This document shows, one piece after another, positions 1 through 11,809 of a stretch of DNA of 64,000 nucleotides. Each line of letters opens with the position of its first letter. Within the stretch, counting starts at the first letter, position 1. The position numbers and the translations under genes are program-made. The notes under the pieces were generated by a model. It was not told the origin of the DNA, did no database searches, and saw only the letters and a program-made list of their open reading frames with translations. Origin of the DNA: Bubalus kerabau (Eukaryota > Chordata > Mammalia > Artiodactyla > Bovidae); assembly GCF_029407905.1 (NCBI RefSeq), contig NC_073628.1:15033501-15097500 (forward strand), written 5' to 3'.

Positions 1-517
1 ACCTGCGATCTCTGCTGAGTCCAGTGAGGACAGGACATGGTGATGGACCCATCTGTGGGAACAAGGCTCCCTTCTGTAAATGCAATGGTGCCCCTGCACT
101 CTTGGCTTTCGTACAAAGCCAATATTTGTCCTTAACTATTTGTGTTTGTCCACTGTTTGTTATATAGCTGTGTCTGTTTCCTCTCGGCGTCCGTCAGCCT
201 CAGTATGTCTCCCTCTCATTGTAAACACACAGAAGAGGGAGGCTTTCTCTGAGTGATGGTGAGTATAGGGTTCCCAGAAACAGAGCCCTCACTCAGTGCT
301 TTCTGATGGTGGTGGGAATGCAGGAAGGTTTTGACAATGAGCTCTCATGGTTTCTATGCGTGTCTAGGTGATTCTGTTTCAGGGGAGGGGTCCTTGATCC
401 TCTGTGTGCACTTTGTTTCGAGATGCTCATTTAGACCCGAGTGACAAGGTGACACATCAGTGTGGACTGCAGGAGAGCTTTTCCCTACGGTATTTTATGC
501 CAAATGTAACATTCAGA
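1..517. other. Unique sequence, nothing recognised
   Basis: I see no repeat family, splice-bounded open frame or RNA gene here. The stretch around 150-240 (short TATATAG followed by a pyrimidine-rich segment) looks slightly LTR-like, but I could not find both LTR termini, so it is left unassigned. Confidence 0.5.
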
Positions 518-714
518 GGGGCTTCCCTGGTGCTCAGGGAGCTTGCCTGACACGGGTTTCAATCTCTGGGCTGGGAAGATCCCTTGGAGAAGGAAATGGC
601 AACCTACGCCGGTATTCTTGCATGGGGAATCTCATGGACAGAGGAGCCTGGCGGGCTACAGTCCATGGGGTGGCAAAGAGTCGGACACAACTAAGCGACT
701 GAATAGCAACAACA
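518..714 (+). mobile_element. Bov-tA SINE
   Basis: The tRNA-like head (gggcttccctggtg) opens the element. A diverged B-box region near 555-570 and the BovA body (ctacagtccatggggt, gagtcggacacaactaag) follow. The head has lost a few bases of the A-box region, so transcription competence is doubtful. Pecoran-specific, non-autonomous and mobilised by BovB in trans. Confidence 0.93.
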
Positions 715-1024
715 TTGTGAGTATGAGGTCGTGGATGAGCAATCCCAGTGGACAAAAGGTGGAGGAACTTGCCAGCAACTGCTTATGCACAATGGAGGGG
801 TGGGTCTGAGGACCCTCAGATATAAGGCTACATCACATATGATCTGAAGAAATTGGGAAGCCCTCTGGGCTAGAAGACAGTGTGCTTGGGTGTGACTGCC
901 AGCAAATTCTTTACAGAAAAGACGGGGACAGTGCCAGGACACCCACAGATCTGGGTGCCTACCAGCAACCCATGACCAGGCAAATCCATATGCTGTTGCC
1001 TAGAGAAAGTAGATGACCTTGCTA

Positions 1025-1160
1025 ATCTGTAGAATGTGTACAATAACACTTATCTCATAGGATTACTGTGGAGTTAATTGAAAACACATGCAAAAGGGCT
1101 TAGCACATTACCACTGAACACTAAATAAGTGGGAATCATTATTATAACCACAATCATTAT
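1025..1160 (+). repeat. MIR SINE, 3' part
   Basis: The MIR core and 3' half are recognisable: cttatctcataggattactg, gggcttagcaca, then an AT-rich tail with cattattataacc. Ancient tRNA-derived SINE mobilised by L2. Confidence 0.65.
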
Positions 1161-1450
1161 TACCCCATGAATACTCATCTTTTTCACCCCCACAAATAGT
1201 TAGAAGGGAACAACCCTTGTAGAAGTTACTATGTTCGGTGTAAAGAATGTGACTCTTCTGGGGATAAAAGAACTTGGTAAACTGAACCCTAAATAACGTG
1301 AAAGACAAATTTCCACCTGAACAGAAATGATCTGAGGAAGAATGAAAGGGAAGAAAAGTGGCTGACATGATCATTGTGAAATGGCTTGAAAATTTCCATC
1401 ACTTACTTTCATGAATGGAAAAAAGTCTATATAATAACCATTATTTTATT

Positions 1451-1747
1451 GTTGTTCAGTCACTCAGTCATGTCCAACTGTTTGTGACCCCATGGACTGC
1501 AGCACACCAGGCTTCCCTATCCTTCACTATCTCCCAGAGCTTGCTCAAACTCATGTCCTTTGAGTCGGTGATGCCATCCAACCATCTCATCCTTGTCTTC
1601 CCCTTCTCCTCCTGCCCTCAGTCTTTCCCAGAATCAGGGTTTTTTCCAGTGAGTCAGCTCTTCACATCAGGTGGCCAAGGTATTAGAGCTTCAGCTTCAG
1701 CATCAGTCCTTCAGGTAAATATTCAGGGTTGATTTCCTTTAGGATTA
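1451..1747 (-). mobile_element. BovB LINE 3' end (ART2-type), antisense
   Basis: Read on the minus strand this is the terminal part of the BovB reverse-transcriptase frame and 3' end. On the plus strand it starts gttgttcagtcactcagtc and runs through ccatctcatcc and ctcttcacatcaggtggcc. It is diverged from the consensus, so it is an older copy. Confidence 0.88.
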
Positions 1748-1749
1748 TT

Positions 1750-1860
1750 TTCTGGGGACTTAGTATTTGTTAGGCACTTTGTCAACATCTTCTCATTCAA
1801 TCACAAGACCCTATGAGGTAGGCATTTCTCTCAGAGAACTATATAGAACCTGTCAGAATC
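1750..1860 (-). repeat. MIR SINE fragment, antisense
   Basis: The diagnostic core is ccctatgaggtaggcattt near 1809-1827, preceded by tttgttaggcactttg. It lies directly beside the BovB tail. Confidence 0.65.
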
Positions 1861-2034
1861 ACCGTCATTGCCAACCACAGTCCTTCACCCAGGCTTCCTG
1901 TTAGCGCCTAGAGCTGAGGTCCAAACCCAACGATGAGGTGCTTGCCGCTGTGGTTTTTTCCACCCCAGCTCAGAGCGAGGACGCTCAGAGGATGCCCTTC
2001 CCCATCCTGCCTTCTGCTCCAGCAGGCAGTGGAG

Positions 2035-2265
2035 CAGAGCTTGGAAGTGTCTGGGTTTGGGGTCAGACTTGGCCAGGCGTCCAGTGGCAATTTTGTAGCA
2101 GCACAACCTTGGACAGGCTTCTCCAGTTTTCCAAGCTTCATTCCCCTCATGGCTCAATGAGGACGACAGTAAGATGATCTTCCACATGAGCTTCAGTTTT
2201 TATAGAATGACATCCAACTATATGGTTGGCACATAATAAGTATTAAAATCTTTAAAGGGTCACTG
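2035..2265 (+). repeat. MIR SINE, diverged, nearly full
   Basis: A chain of MIR landmarks appears in order: gggtttggggtcagac, accttggacaggctt, cattcccctcatgg, and at the 3' end ggcacataataagtatt. Divergence is high. The open frames that overlap here on both strands are chance. Confidence 0.55.
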
Positions 2266-3159
2266 TTATTATAATACTGTATAATCACCAGATATGTATA
2301 TAACCAGAGCCTCCTCTTCAGCACCAGGCCCCACAGTGGGCTCTCAGATCCGATGAAGCAACATTGCAAAATATCTCAACAGCCACTCATCAGTGACTCA
2401 GAACTCATTTCCAGGTGGCTCCAGCTAACACCTCTTTTAATTGCCTTCTGAATAAATACCTCCCAGGTTCAAAAAGTTGCCTGAGGTCTTACACAAAGTC
2501 CGGGGCCAGACATTGTTATGAAAGCCAGGTGGTGATTGCACAAATATTTTAAAATATGGCTCACACTCTCCTTGCCCAAGGCAATGTCAAAGCCGGGGGT
2601 AGCAGGCCGGAGAACAGAAGATTTTAATGAGAAGGTGTGAGCCTTGTGGTGACACTCCTTGTTTGTTTCTAACTTAAGACTTTTCTATGCGTCCATCCTG
2701 GGCTTTCAGACACTGAGAAGTCACCCTGGATGGCCCCTGGCTCTGCGATGTAACTCAATTCCCCTTGCTCCACAATTTACTGTGTTGTTTCTGGGTGGGT
2801 TTCTGTGCTTATTTCCCTGGATGTCATCTAGATAGTCAGCACACGTGATTTGCAAGGCAAACAAAGGGAGAGAGGCTGGGTCTAGGGAAGAGAAGAGGTC
2901 TGTGTAGCAAGAAAGCCAATGGCTTTTAAGGACGGCCTAAGTCCATCCCAGCTCAGATCCTGGGAAGTGATGAGCAGAGGCATTGCTGCCCGCTGTATGA
3001 ACACCACTTTGTAACGTTCTATCCATCCAGTAGACGAAAGCTGGGATGCTTCTCACACCCAGACACATCCCTGCACATTCAAACTGGCTCTGCAGCTATG
3101 TGCATATGCTGTCAACCAGGGAAATAATCCATCTGATTATTGACCTGACGTAGACAAAA
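2266..3159. other. Unique sequence
   Basis: No repeat family or coding signal recognised across about 0.9 kb. Confidence 0.5.
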
Positions 3160-3471
3160 GAGCTTCCTAGTAGCTCAGCTGTTAAAGAATCTGCCTGCAA
3201 TGCAGGAGACCCCGATTCAATTCCTGGGTCAGGAGTGTCCCCCGGAGAAGGGATAGGCCACCCACTCCAGTATCCTTGGGCTTCACTAATGGCTCAGACG
3301 GTAAAGAATCTGCAATGTGTGAGACCTGGGTTTGATCCCTGGGTTGGGAAGATTCCCTGGAGGATGACATGACAACCCACTCCAGTATTTTTGGCTGGAG
3401 AACCCCACGGACAGAGGAGCCTGGCAGGTCACAAAGAATTGGACATGACTGAGAAACTAAGCACAGCACAG
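3160..3471 (+). mobile_element. Dimeric Bov-tA SINE
   Basis: Two tRNA-headed monomers lie head to tail. The first ends inside the BovA body at ccactccagtatccttg, and the second head (ggcttcactaatggctcag) follows at once. Its 3' end is aagcacagcaca. The same junction recurs in the copy at 9102-9401. Confidence 0.9.
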
Positions 3472-3534
3472 GCAAAAAAGCAGAGTTACTGTTTCTCTTT
3501 TAAACATCACGTAAATGCGGATTTAGTCAAAGGC

Positions 3535-3840
3535 TTCTCTTAGACTTTTGGACACAAGGAGAGGAAAGGAGAGGGTGAGATGCATGGAGAAAGTAACATG
3601 GAAACTTACATTACCATATGTAAAATGGAGAGCCCGTAATTTGCTGTATGTCTCAGGGAGCTCAAACAGGGGCTCTGTATCAACCTAGAGAGGTGGGATG
3701 GGAAGGGAGATGGGAGGGAGGTTCAAGAGGGAGGGGACATACACACACTTATGGCTGATTCTTGTTCATGTTTCACAGAAAACAACAAAATTCTGTAAAG
3801 CAATTATCCTTCAATTAAAAAATAAATAATATATTTTTTA
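3535..3840 (+). mobile_element. Ruminant L1, 3' end
   Basis: Typical 3' UTR: a G-rich tract (gggatgggaagggagatggg), then atggctgattcttgttcatg, ttctgtaaagcaattatcc, and an A-rich tail (attaaaaaataaataat). It is a severely 5'-truncated insertion with no ORF2 left. Confidence 0.85.
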
Positions 3841-3844
3841 AAGG

Positions 3845-5084
3845 GCTTCTGTTAAGTTACTTTAACGCACAGAACATGGTGCCCTTCTGCAGGATCTGGC
3901 CTCAAGGTTGGTGCTGGAAGGAAGATGCCTCAAGTCGGGTCAAGCACACATGCACCACCCAGACAGCAAGCGATCACACTGTAATTATAAGCGTGTGCTG
4001 GGGGTGACTGGTGGGCTCTTTCTGTCTCCTTCTGTGTATGAAAATCAATCAAACCTAAGGAGAAAGGAGACACCCGCCAACAGAAGCCCCCCTTGTCCAG
4101 CATTTTCCCTTTGAAGCCAGAAATCCTTTGACCTCAGGAGTCACTGAATGGCTGTCAAGCCCTAGTGGTGTCAGACGGGTCAGCAGAGGTGGCTCCGGGG
4201 GAATGTTTTCTTAGCCGGTAAATTTATCAAGACTGGGAAATGGAAGCAACCCCAGAAGTCAGCGCAGTCCTGCGCATCCCCTTTTCACCTGATTCCCCTT
4301 TGAAGGTAAATCTGTAACAGACATGAAATCGATTGGTGGGTTGGGGGAGGGAAAAGATGGACTAGCCTGTGTTTCACGCCTTGTAACAGGTTTTCAGGAC
4401 TTCTTGGATGAAATAAAGGGTAACTATAATGGGATAGAATGTTCTGTCAGGGCTTTGAAGCTGCGTTCGTGGTCCAGGTGGGGCTACAGGTGAACATAAC
4501 ACAGCAAAATGCAGCCAGGAGGAAAAACACAGTGGTCACGTGGTGAATTATCAGAAGACTAGCAGGTGAGGCAGGAATACAGAGCTGTGTGCCAGCAGGA
4601 ACAAGGTCCCCCAGGAAATGTGTGAAGAAATGGATAGGAAGTCTTTGTAAGCAAGTCCAGAGCTGAAGTGCCTGGACAAACTCTGTGGAAGGACTGGGGC
4701 TCTGACTAAGTGTTTCCAAATCTCAGGTCATAAATTCTTGTCCATTGAAAACCCAAGGCATGAAACTAAGTCAGGAATGACCCACACTAAGGACAACACA
4801 CTCTGTTCCCAGACCACATATAAAGCTGAATTCTGTGGATTCCATCCAGGAAGTCTAGAATGGGGTGCCGGCTACGGGCACAAGTCTGAGTTACAAAGGA
4901 AGGGATAGAAGACAAACTCTGACTCTTGGATGTTTAAAACCACATCTCCATCCAGACATCCATTCCAGAGCAATGAATTCTGATGGAAAACTCTTGAACA
5001 GGATGAACCTTTCAGTCTCAGAGCATGATTACCCTATTTTTATAGCCCTGAAGTTTTTACCATCAATGTGAGAAGTGAATTATT
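3845..5084. other. Unique sequence
   Basis: About 1.2 kb with no recognisable repeat, exon or RNA gene. Open frames here are all under about 90 codons, with no family resemblance. Confidence 0.5.
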
Positions 5085-5418
5085 TTTAAACTATTTATTT
5101 ATTTATGTATTTTTGGCTGTGCTGGCTGGATCTTCACCGTTGCGTGGGCTTTTCTCTAGTTATGACCAGCGGGGGCTGCTCTTCAATGCGGTACTTGGGC
5201 TTCTCATTGAGGTGGCTTCTCTTGTTGCGGAGCATGGGCTCTAGGGCACATCAGCTCAGTAGTTGTGGCTCCTGGGCTCTAGTACCCATGCTGAGTAGTT
5301 GTGATACACAGGCTTAGTTGCTCTGAAGCATGTGGGATCCTCCCAGACCAAAGATCAAACTTGCGTCTCCTGTATTGGCAGGCGGATTCTTTACCACTGA
5401 GCCACAGGGAAGCCTGAG
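5085..5418 (-). mobile_element. CHR-type tRNA SINE, antisense
   Basis: Read on the minus strand, the tRNA head is at 5418 (ggcttccctgtggctcag). The long CHR body repeats motifs such as agtagttgtgg and gggctctag, and the T-rich end (atttatttatttatg) is its A-tail. This family is found across cetartiodactyls and is older than Bov-tA. Confidence 0.88.
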
Positions 5419-8400
5419 GAAGCTAATCTTTAAAGACAAAGCCCCCTACCCCCTGCCCCATCCTTCTTAAGGATGTCAGTCGAATTTCCAGCTGCAGGTG
5501 AGGGCTACACAACTTGACCCTGAGCCAGCATGGACACCCCTCCATTCAAATGGACAGAGGCTGTGATCCCTGAGGAATATTTGCTTCCAAGCTTGAAGAG
5601 AAAATTCTGTCAACTGCAGGCATCGTGTAACATCTTCCAGTAAAGCAACTTTCCCCAAAATGTGTTCCAAAGATATTTTGCAATGTTAGCATTCTACCAT
5701 CAAATCAATTTGGGAAACACAGGATTAAACTGAGTTCAACGTTTTCTCATGTGTGGGTTTTTGAGTCATTATTATTGTATATCATGACTCTCCAAGCAGA
5801 GAATTCAGTGTCTTTCAATCTTATTAGACCAGTGAACACTTTCCTAGTGAAAATGACTTCCAAAGACAAATGCTCCATGTAGCACATTGTGGGGAGCACT
5901 GTGTGAGGGGCCCCCCTCCCAGAACATGCTCTCCTTCAGACTCCGTGCCTCTGCCAGGAGAAGGGGCTTCCCAGTGACCCCTGCTGAGACAGCTATGGGA
6001 AGTTTTCGTAGTTACAAGTCTGTCCACAGCTAAACTTCACATGTTTTCTCCAGGTACTTTTTCTTGTGTTCACAAGACTTCCTTTCTACTCAGATCCCTT
6101 GTTTGAGTTACGAGGAGGCAGAGCTTAGTCTTTGGGTCCATCTGCAGTCCAAGGCCACTTGTTACATTAGGTCACGTTTAGCTGAACAGCCCACTGGGAT
6201 CAATTCATCCTTCTCTGAGGGGATGATGGGGTTTGGGACTCTGACCTGACCTGTCAAAGGGACTCCAGGGGGGGATGAGGGCAGAGACCACTGGTGACTC
6301 AGTGCCTCCTGCCACCACCTCTAGAAAAACAACCCCAAGCACCGACTCCAGATGGTGGCTCAGCATCTTCTGTGCAGGCGACAGCATGCGAGGCTTAGTC
6401 ACTGCATCCCGAGTCCTCCGGGAGGACAGTGATACTGGGAGGGTGGGGGTGGGGGCGCCTGGTCCCCCCACTGCCAACCCGGAAGCTCTGACAATGCCTC
6501 CTCAACAAGGACTTGGCCCGCGTCAGAAATGTAGAATCCGGTCCTGGAGCCTCAACTGGGTTGACTCCTGGTTTCTGTCATGATGTTGGAGACGTGAAGT
6601 CTGGAAACCGCAGCCCATCTGTTTTTCAGTTTTCTTGTTTAAAATAGTATCTTGTCCAAACGTGAAATAAGAAGAAAACACAGCAGCGTGAATACTCTGT
6701 AAGCTGGAGACCTGAGAGGGACCAGCTCTAGAGCACAGACTCCACCTGGAGGCCAGAAAGGGTGACCCCAAGTGGGATGGAGCACTGCCCCAGGGGCTGG
6801 GCAGCTGCATAAACACCCCAGCTCCTCCTCAGAGCCCAGAGAGCCTGCCTGGGGAGATAAAGGGATGAGGTCATCCTGGCAAGCCTGTGCCACCTCGAGC
6901 CATTAGACCCCTGCCAGGCCTCCCCCCAGGCCCGCCCCTCGCCCCCACAGGTGTGCTGTCCCTCTCCAGCTGGCATAACAAGGCCATGCCAGCTCCGAGG
7001 CCGAGGCAGCCCAGGGCTGTCCAAGACTAACACAGCCAGGCCGCTGATGCCAAACCAGGAAGATGAGGGAAGGCTCTTCTCTGCAAAATGAAAATAAATT
7101 GCAAAATGGCATCGTGTGTGTGGTTGCCCTGGAGAAGGAGGATCTGAAGAGGAGTAAAGCTAGAAAGCTTGTTTCCACAAAGCCAGGTGGTCCTGGGACA
7201 GGGACAAGCATCAGCTGCCTTGGTGTGGGGATAAACGGGAAAAACTGCAGAGCTTGCCCAGATCCCGACCTCTCCTGGGGACCTCTGGGTGCAGGAGACA
7301 CACCCTGCAGAGCTGTGCCTGCAGGCTGCCCACTTACACCATTAACAAACTTGGAGACTCAAAACTCAGAACTGTGGCTTCTCACGCATTCCATCTCTGC
7401 CCCTTGAACCTCATCATCTGTGCTTTGTTAGTCCCTTAGGTTTTCAGGTGACACAAGCCTGAGTGAGCTGCCCCTGCCTGGGGTCGGCAGGGAAGGGGGA
7501 GTATATCTCCCATCATCCATTAGAAGGAGCATCTTTGCTCTCACTATGTTCTCATCCAAATTCTCCATCAACTTGGACTCCAGGAGGACAAGCAAGCTGT
7601 ACCTGAAGGTGCAGAGGGGTGGGCAGGGGCAGTGGGGTTCCCTCTTTCTCTCTCACTTGCTTCTGCCCAACTCTAGCCTTCACGCCTGCCTCTGTGTCTC
7701 TAAAAAGTCATGGCTCTCCACCCAAGAAAGGGTTTGAGAGTGCAGCCTAGTAAGGCCAACCAGAACCCAAGCACTGCACTGTTACACTTCGCACAATCCA
7801 ACACTATGCTCAGGTCGCTCCGGATGGCTCAGTGCAAAGCATTACAGGCTTGGGATATTCTGGATGATCTTTTTGCAAGGAAAAAGCTGTACTTGTGTTT
7901 CATCCCCTCAGCGGCTCTTCCTGAGATACTGCAGAGTCCGCCAACAGCACCAACACGCACAAAGACACTTGGCATTTGGTGGGTGTTTTCTGTGCATTTA
8001 AGCTGTGAGCGCTCAGCACGGTGGTGCCAATCTGCCCCATGGGAACGCTGCTCCCTTCATGACCTCAGCTTGGGAATTGAGGTCACGCCTCATTGTTCTC
8101 ATTGTCCCTTTAATCAGCTCTTCCTTTTATCTCCAGAAGGCCTCTCTGTCTTACCCCTGTTGTTTGAAAACATTTCTTCTTCTCTTTTGCCCCTTCCACT
8201 CCTCTCCTCTCTGTTCCCCTACTTTCATTTTCCATTCACAACTAAGCACAGTTATTTTCAGGATCCTCTGAAAACTGACCCATCCCACTGCACCCACAGA
8301 AAGTGTCAGGGTCTTCAGCTGACACCCTAGTTTATTGAAGGTCTGCTGAGTACGCACTGGTCACCGAGTTCCCATGAGGGACACAAGATCCAGACTGGGT

Positions 8401-8477
8401 CCCATCTAATAGCAGAAAGGAATCCTAAGTCTCCTACTGTGGCTTCCATATCCCAAGAAGGCTTATGCTTTGCATGG
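5419..8477. other. Long unique stretch with G4 motif
   Basis: About 3 kb without a confidently recognised repeat, the second longest such span here. It contains a four-tract G-run (6437-6455) and a GC-richer block at 6740-7030. A 206-codon open frame (7710-8330, +) has low-complexity Leu/Ser/Pro composition, no recognised domain and no supporting context. I treat it as chance. Confidence 0.45.
6437..6455 (+). other. G-quadruplex motif
   Basis: Four G tracts (3, 3, 5 and 5 G) are separated by single-base loops, which fits the canonical intramolecular G4 pattern with very short loops. Folding in vivo is inference. Confidence 0.7.
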
Positions 8478-8522
8478 CATATACACAGTAGGTGCTCAAT
8501 ACATTCTTGAATGAAATCAATA
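8478..8522 (+). repeat. MIR/L2-type 3' tail fragment
   Basis: The motif cacagtaggtgctcaataca followed by ttcttgaatgaaatcaat matches the shared MIR/L2 3' end. It is too short to choose between the families. Confidence 0.5.
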
Positions 8523-9090
8523 GTCTGCACCTACTTATTCTGATGAGAAAGCTGTTCTAAAGCCTGAAAGTTTCCTAAAAGATGGGATTGAACATACAGA
8601 ATGAGACAAAGGTGTTTAAATGATGAAGTAGTTATAAGCTGTGGACAGGAATACACTGACCACTCATCTTCCATCTTCCAACTTCCTCCAGTGCCTCAGG
8701 CTCAGTCTGTCTGCCAACAAACAGAGGGGAGAGGGAAAGCTTGCCAACAAAGGGTAAGGTCATGCACCAATCCCCAGCCCATCCCTTGGACCACAGGTAT
8801 CTGCTTTTCTCCCAACACCTGGAGAGTATGGACTCGAGTGGGAAATGAGAGAGAGGAACGTCCACTCTGTCCCTTCAGCCCATGATCCATCCCTGCTTCA
8901 CACACCAGGCACCATGTGATGGAGTCACCCTCACCCATGATTGCAATTCATAGAGCTGGTTCTGAGCCCAGGACTCAGATCTCATTGGCCCTGCCTCTGA
9001 CATCCTTTGACTGTGCTCTTCCTTCACCCCTGCCATCCCCCACAATGACCCAGCCTCTTTCACATCAGCAACTCTGTTTTTTCACACCCT
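8523..9090. other. Unique sequence
   Basis: No repeat or coding signal recognised. Confidence 0.45.
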
Positions 9091-9101
9091 CTTTGATTAA
9101 T

Positions 9102-9401
9102 GGCTTCCCTGTTAGCTCAGTTGGTAAAAAATCCACCTGCAATGCAAGGGACCCCAGTTTGATTCCTGGGTCGAGAAGATCTATTGGAGAAAGGATAGGC
9201 TATCCACTCCAGTATTCTTGGGCTTCTCTTGTGGCTCAGCTGTCAAAGAATCTGCCTGCAGTAAAGGAGACATGGGTTTGATCCCTGGATTGGGACGATC
9301 CCTTAGAGAAAGGAATGGCTACCCACTCCAGTATTCTAGCCTGGAGAATTCCATGGACTGTATAGCCCATGGAGCCACAAAGAGTTGGACTTTCACTTTC
9401 A
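9102..9401 (+). mobile_element. Dimeric Bov-tA SINE with TSD
   Basis: Same head-to-tail dimer as at 3160-3471, with the junction ccactccagtattcttg then ggcttctcttgtgg. It is flanked by the 11-bp TSD ctttgattaat at 9091-9101 and 9402-9412. The 3' end is a ctttca repeat. Confidence 0.92.
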
Positions 9402-9412
9402 CTTTGATTAAT

Positions 9413-10394
9413 AGTCTTCACAATTCAACTTTGTATCCTGAAGCCCACCTACTTGGTGCTTTCTCTGCAAGAAATGACCTTTCTTCTTCCCTGAATGACC
9501 TGGACAGAACCAACAAAGACATTTAAGCCGGGACCAGCAAGATGTTAGGTTTGCAGTCAGTCCCTCACACTTAGGCAGAGGGAGCTGATCTACTGCTTGG
9601 GCTCATAAACTGGGCTTGATAAGTGAGCACCTGAGAAGACAACATCCTCTTCTCTCCTCCCGCCATGATCTGGGATGTCTGACAACCACACATCTCCCAT
9701 TTCATTTTGGCTCAGCCCTAGAGTCCCCTGAGAGATCTTTGGAGGTCAACCTTTGAAGGTCGACTATGTCAAAGAAAGATGATCAGGGAGTGCAAAGAAT
9801 GAAGCCTAAAAATGAGGAAGTGGGGGCATGAATAGACTCCAGTGCAGATAAGCCACATAAATGCAAATCAGTCAAGCCCTGGACATATCCAGGACTACAA
9901 GCTGAACTCGAAGAAAGAACAATACAAAGCAATCAAGGGAACTGAGAGAGCAACCGGTGATGTGATACCCTGTCCTATTACCCTCCTGGGGTGTCTGTTT
10001 CAGGAACAGGCACACTTAGAAAAGGAGGTATTTTACAAACAAATTACAGAGGAAAACGAGGGGCCCAGGCAACCAGAGAGAAGTGCTATTCAGAGGTGCA
10101 GCCTCACCAGCCCCAAATGGAAAATCCCAGTACAGTCGTAATATTGTTTCCTTGTTAATGGTGACCAAAGGCTTTCTTGGATCCTAGAAAGAATTTTTCT
10201 GTGGTGATTAAGTAGAAGACCTTTTCTTAATAGGGCGTTTTATAATATATATTATACATGTGAATATACAAAATGCAATGATGTATATTTGAAATCTTAA
10301 AAACCTTTGACAAAGAGATCCCAACGAAGTCTAGAATCTGTTCATACAAGAAGATTTTTTCTAATTCATAACAGTTGCCTTTCTGGACAGTGAA
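9413..10394. other. Unique sequence
   Basis: About 1 kb with no recognised element. The last 200 bp are AT-rich. Confidence 0.45.
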
Positions 10395-10807
10395 TACATT
10401 TAATCTTCATGTTAAAACTGCAACTTTCCTTTTAAGCTCTTCTTTAGCTGTATCCCATAAAGTTTTATATATGTTGTCTTCATTCTGTCCCAAATAGTTT
10501 CTAATTCTCCTTGTGATTTCTTCTTTGATCTGGGTTATTTAGAAATGTGTTGTTTAATTTTCAGATATTTGGGAAGTTCTCAGATTTCCGTTGTTGCTTT
10601 ATAATTTAATTTTATTGCAGTTGGAAAAGATGCTTGAGTCACATCAATTCTTTTACAAGCATGGAAACTTGTTTTAAGGCCTATCATATGGTCTTTCTTG
10701 GAGAATGTCCCACGTGCCCTTGAAAGAATGTATTTTGCTTCTGTTGGGTGAATTGTTCTATAAATGTCAGTTAGATCATGTTGATTATCTGTTTTTTTAA
10801 TCTTCTA

Positions 10808-10950
10808 ATCTTGGTTCTTTTTTTTCTCCCTCTGGCTAGGCCACACAGCACATGGGATGTTAGTTTCCTGACCAGGGATTGAACCTCTGCCCGCCCCCAC
10901 CTCCCCGCCCCGCATTGGAGTTGTGGTCTTAACCACTGGATTGCCAGGTA
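10808..10950 (-). mobile_element. CHR-type tRNA SINE, antisense, in L1M
   Basis: The plus strand reads ggccacacagcacatggg, then ccagggattgaacctc, then cttaaccactggattgcc, which is the antisense tRNA head. It carries an extra C-rich expansion (cccgcccccacctcc) near 10889. Confidence 0.8.
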
Positions 10951-11809
10951 AATGCTCAAATCTTCTATATTTTTTATTAATTTTCCATCTACTTTTCCTA
11001 TCAATATAAAAGGTCTTGAAATTTGGAACTATAAATATTGAATAGTCTGTATCTCCTTTCAGTTCTCTCAGTTTTTGCTGATTATATTTTAGAGTCTTGT
11101 TAGGTTCACATGCATTTCAAATAATTTTGTCTTTGTGATGTTGTGACCCTTTTTACTATTATGAAATGTCCCTGTTTATCTCCACTAAAATATATTTTAT
11201 AAAAATCTATGTTGTTTGATATGAATAATATAGCTCATTCTAAGCTCTCTCTCTTTTTTTTTTTTACTGTTTATATGATATATCTTTTCTATTCTATAAC
11301 TTTCAATCTAGCTGTATTTTTGAATTTAAAGAATGTCTCTTGTAGTCAGCATGTAGTGGACTCTTTCTTTTCTATCTAATCTGATAATATCACCATTTTC
11401 ATTGAACTGTTTAGTTTATTTGATGAATCATTTAATGCGATTTTTGATATCAGTAGATTTGCATCTACTGCAGATTTTGTCAGCAAAATTCACATTTTGC
11501 TATTTGTTTTCACTATGGCTCTTCTCTTTTTTGTTTCTTTGTTCTTCCTTTACTAGTACTTTTTGGGTAGAACAAACATTTTTGGTATATCATTTTAATT
11601 CCTCTGTTGATTTGGAGGGTAGTTTTTGTTTTTTTGTTTTGTTTTTATTTTCTTAGTGTTTGCTACAGGGATTTAAATATACATTTTAACTTATCAATAT
11701 AATTTATGTTAACATTTCCTTAATTTTAGTAAGATATAGCACATCAAATAAATTTTTAAAATCAAGAGAATATATATTTATACCTTCTTTTATATTTATC
11801 CACACAAAG

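Noticed and set aside
1..517. Possible retroviral LTR end
   Set aside because: Faint LTR-like texture only. No paired termini, no TSD and no primer-binding site are visible.
518..714. tRNA gene in the SINE head
   Set aside because: A/B-box similarity comes from the SINE's tRNA origin. The head does not fold into a full cloverleaf with an acceptor stem.
7710..8330. 206-codon plus-strand open frame
   Set aside because: No recognisable domain, low-complexity Leu/Ser/Pro composition and no splice or promoter context. I could not support it as a gene.
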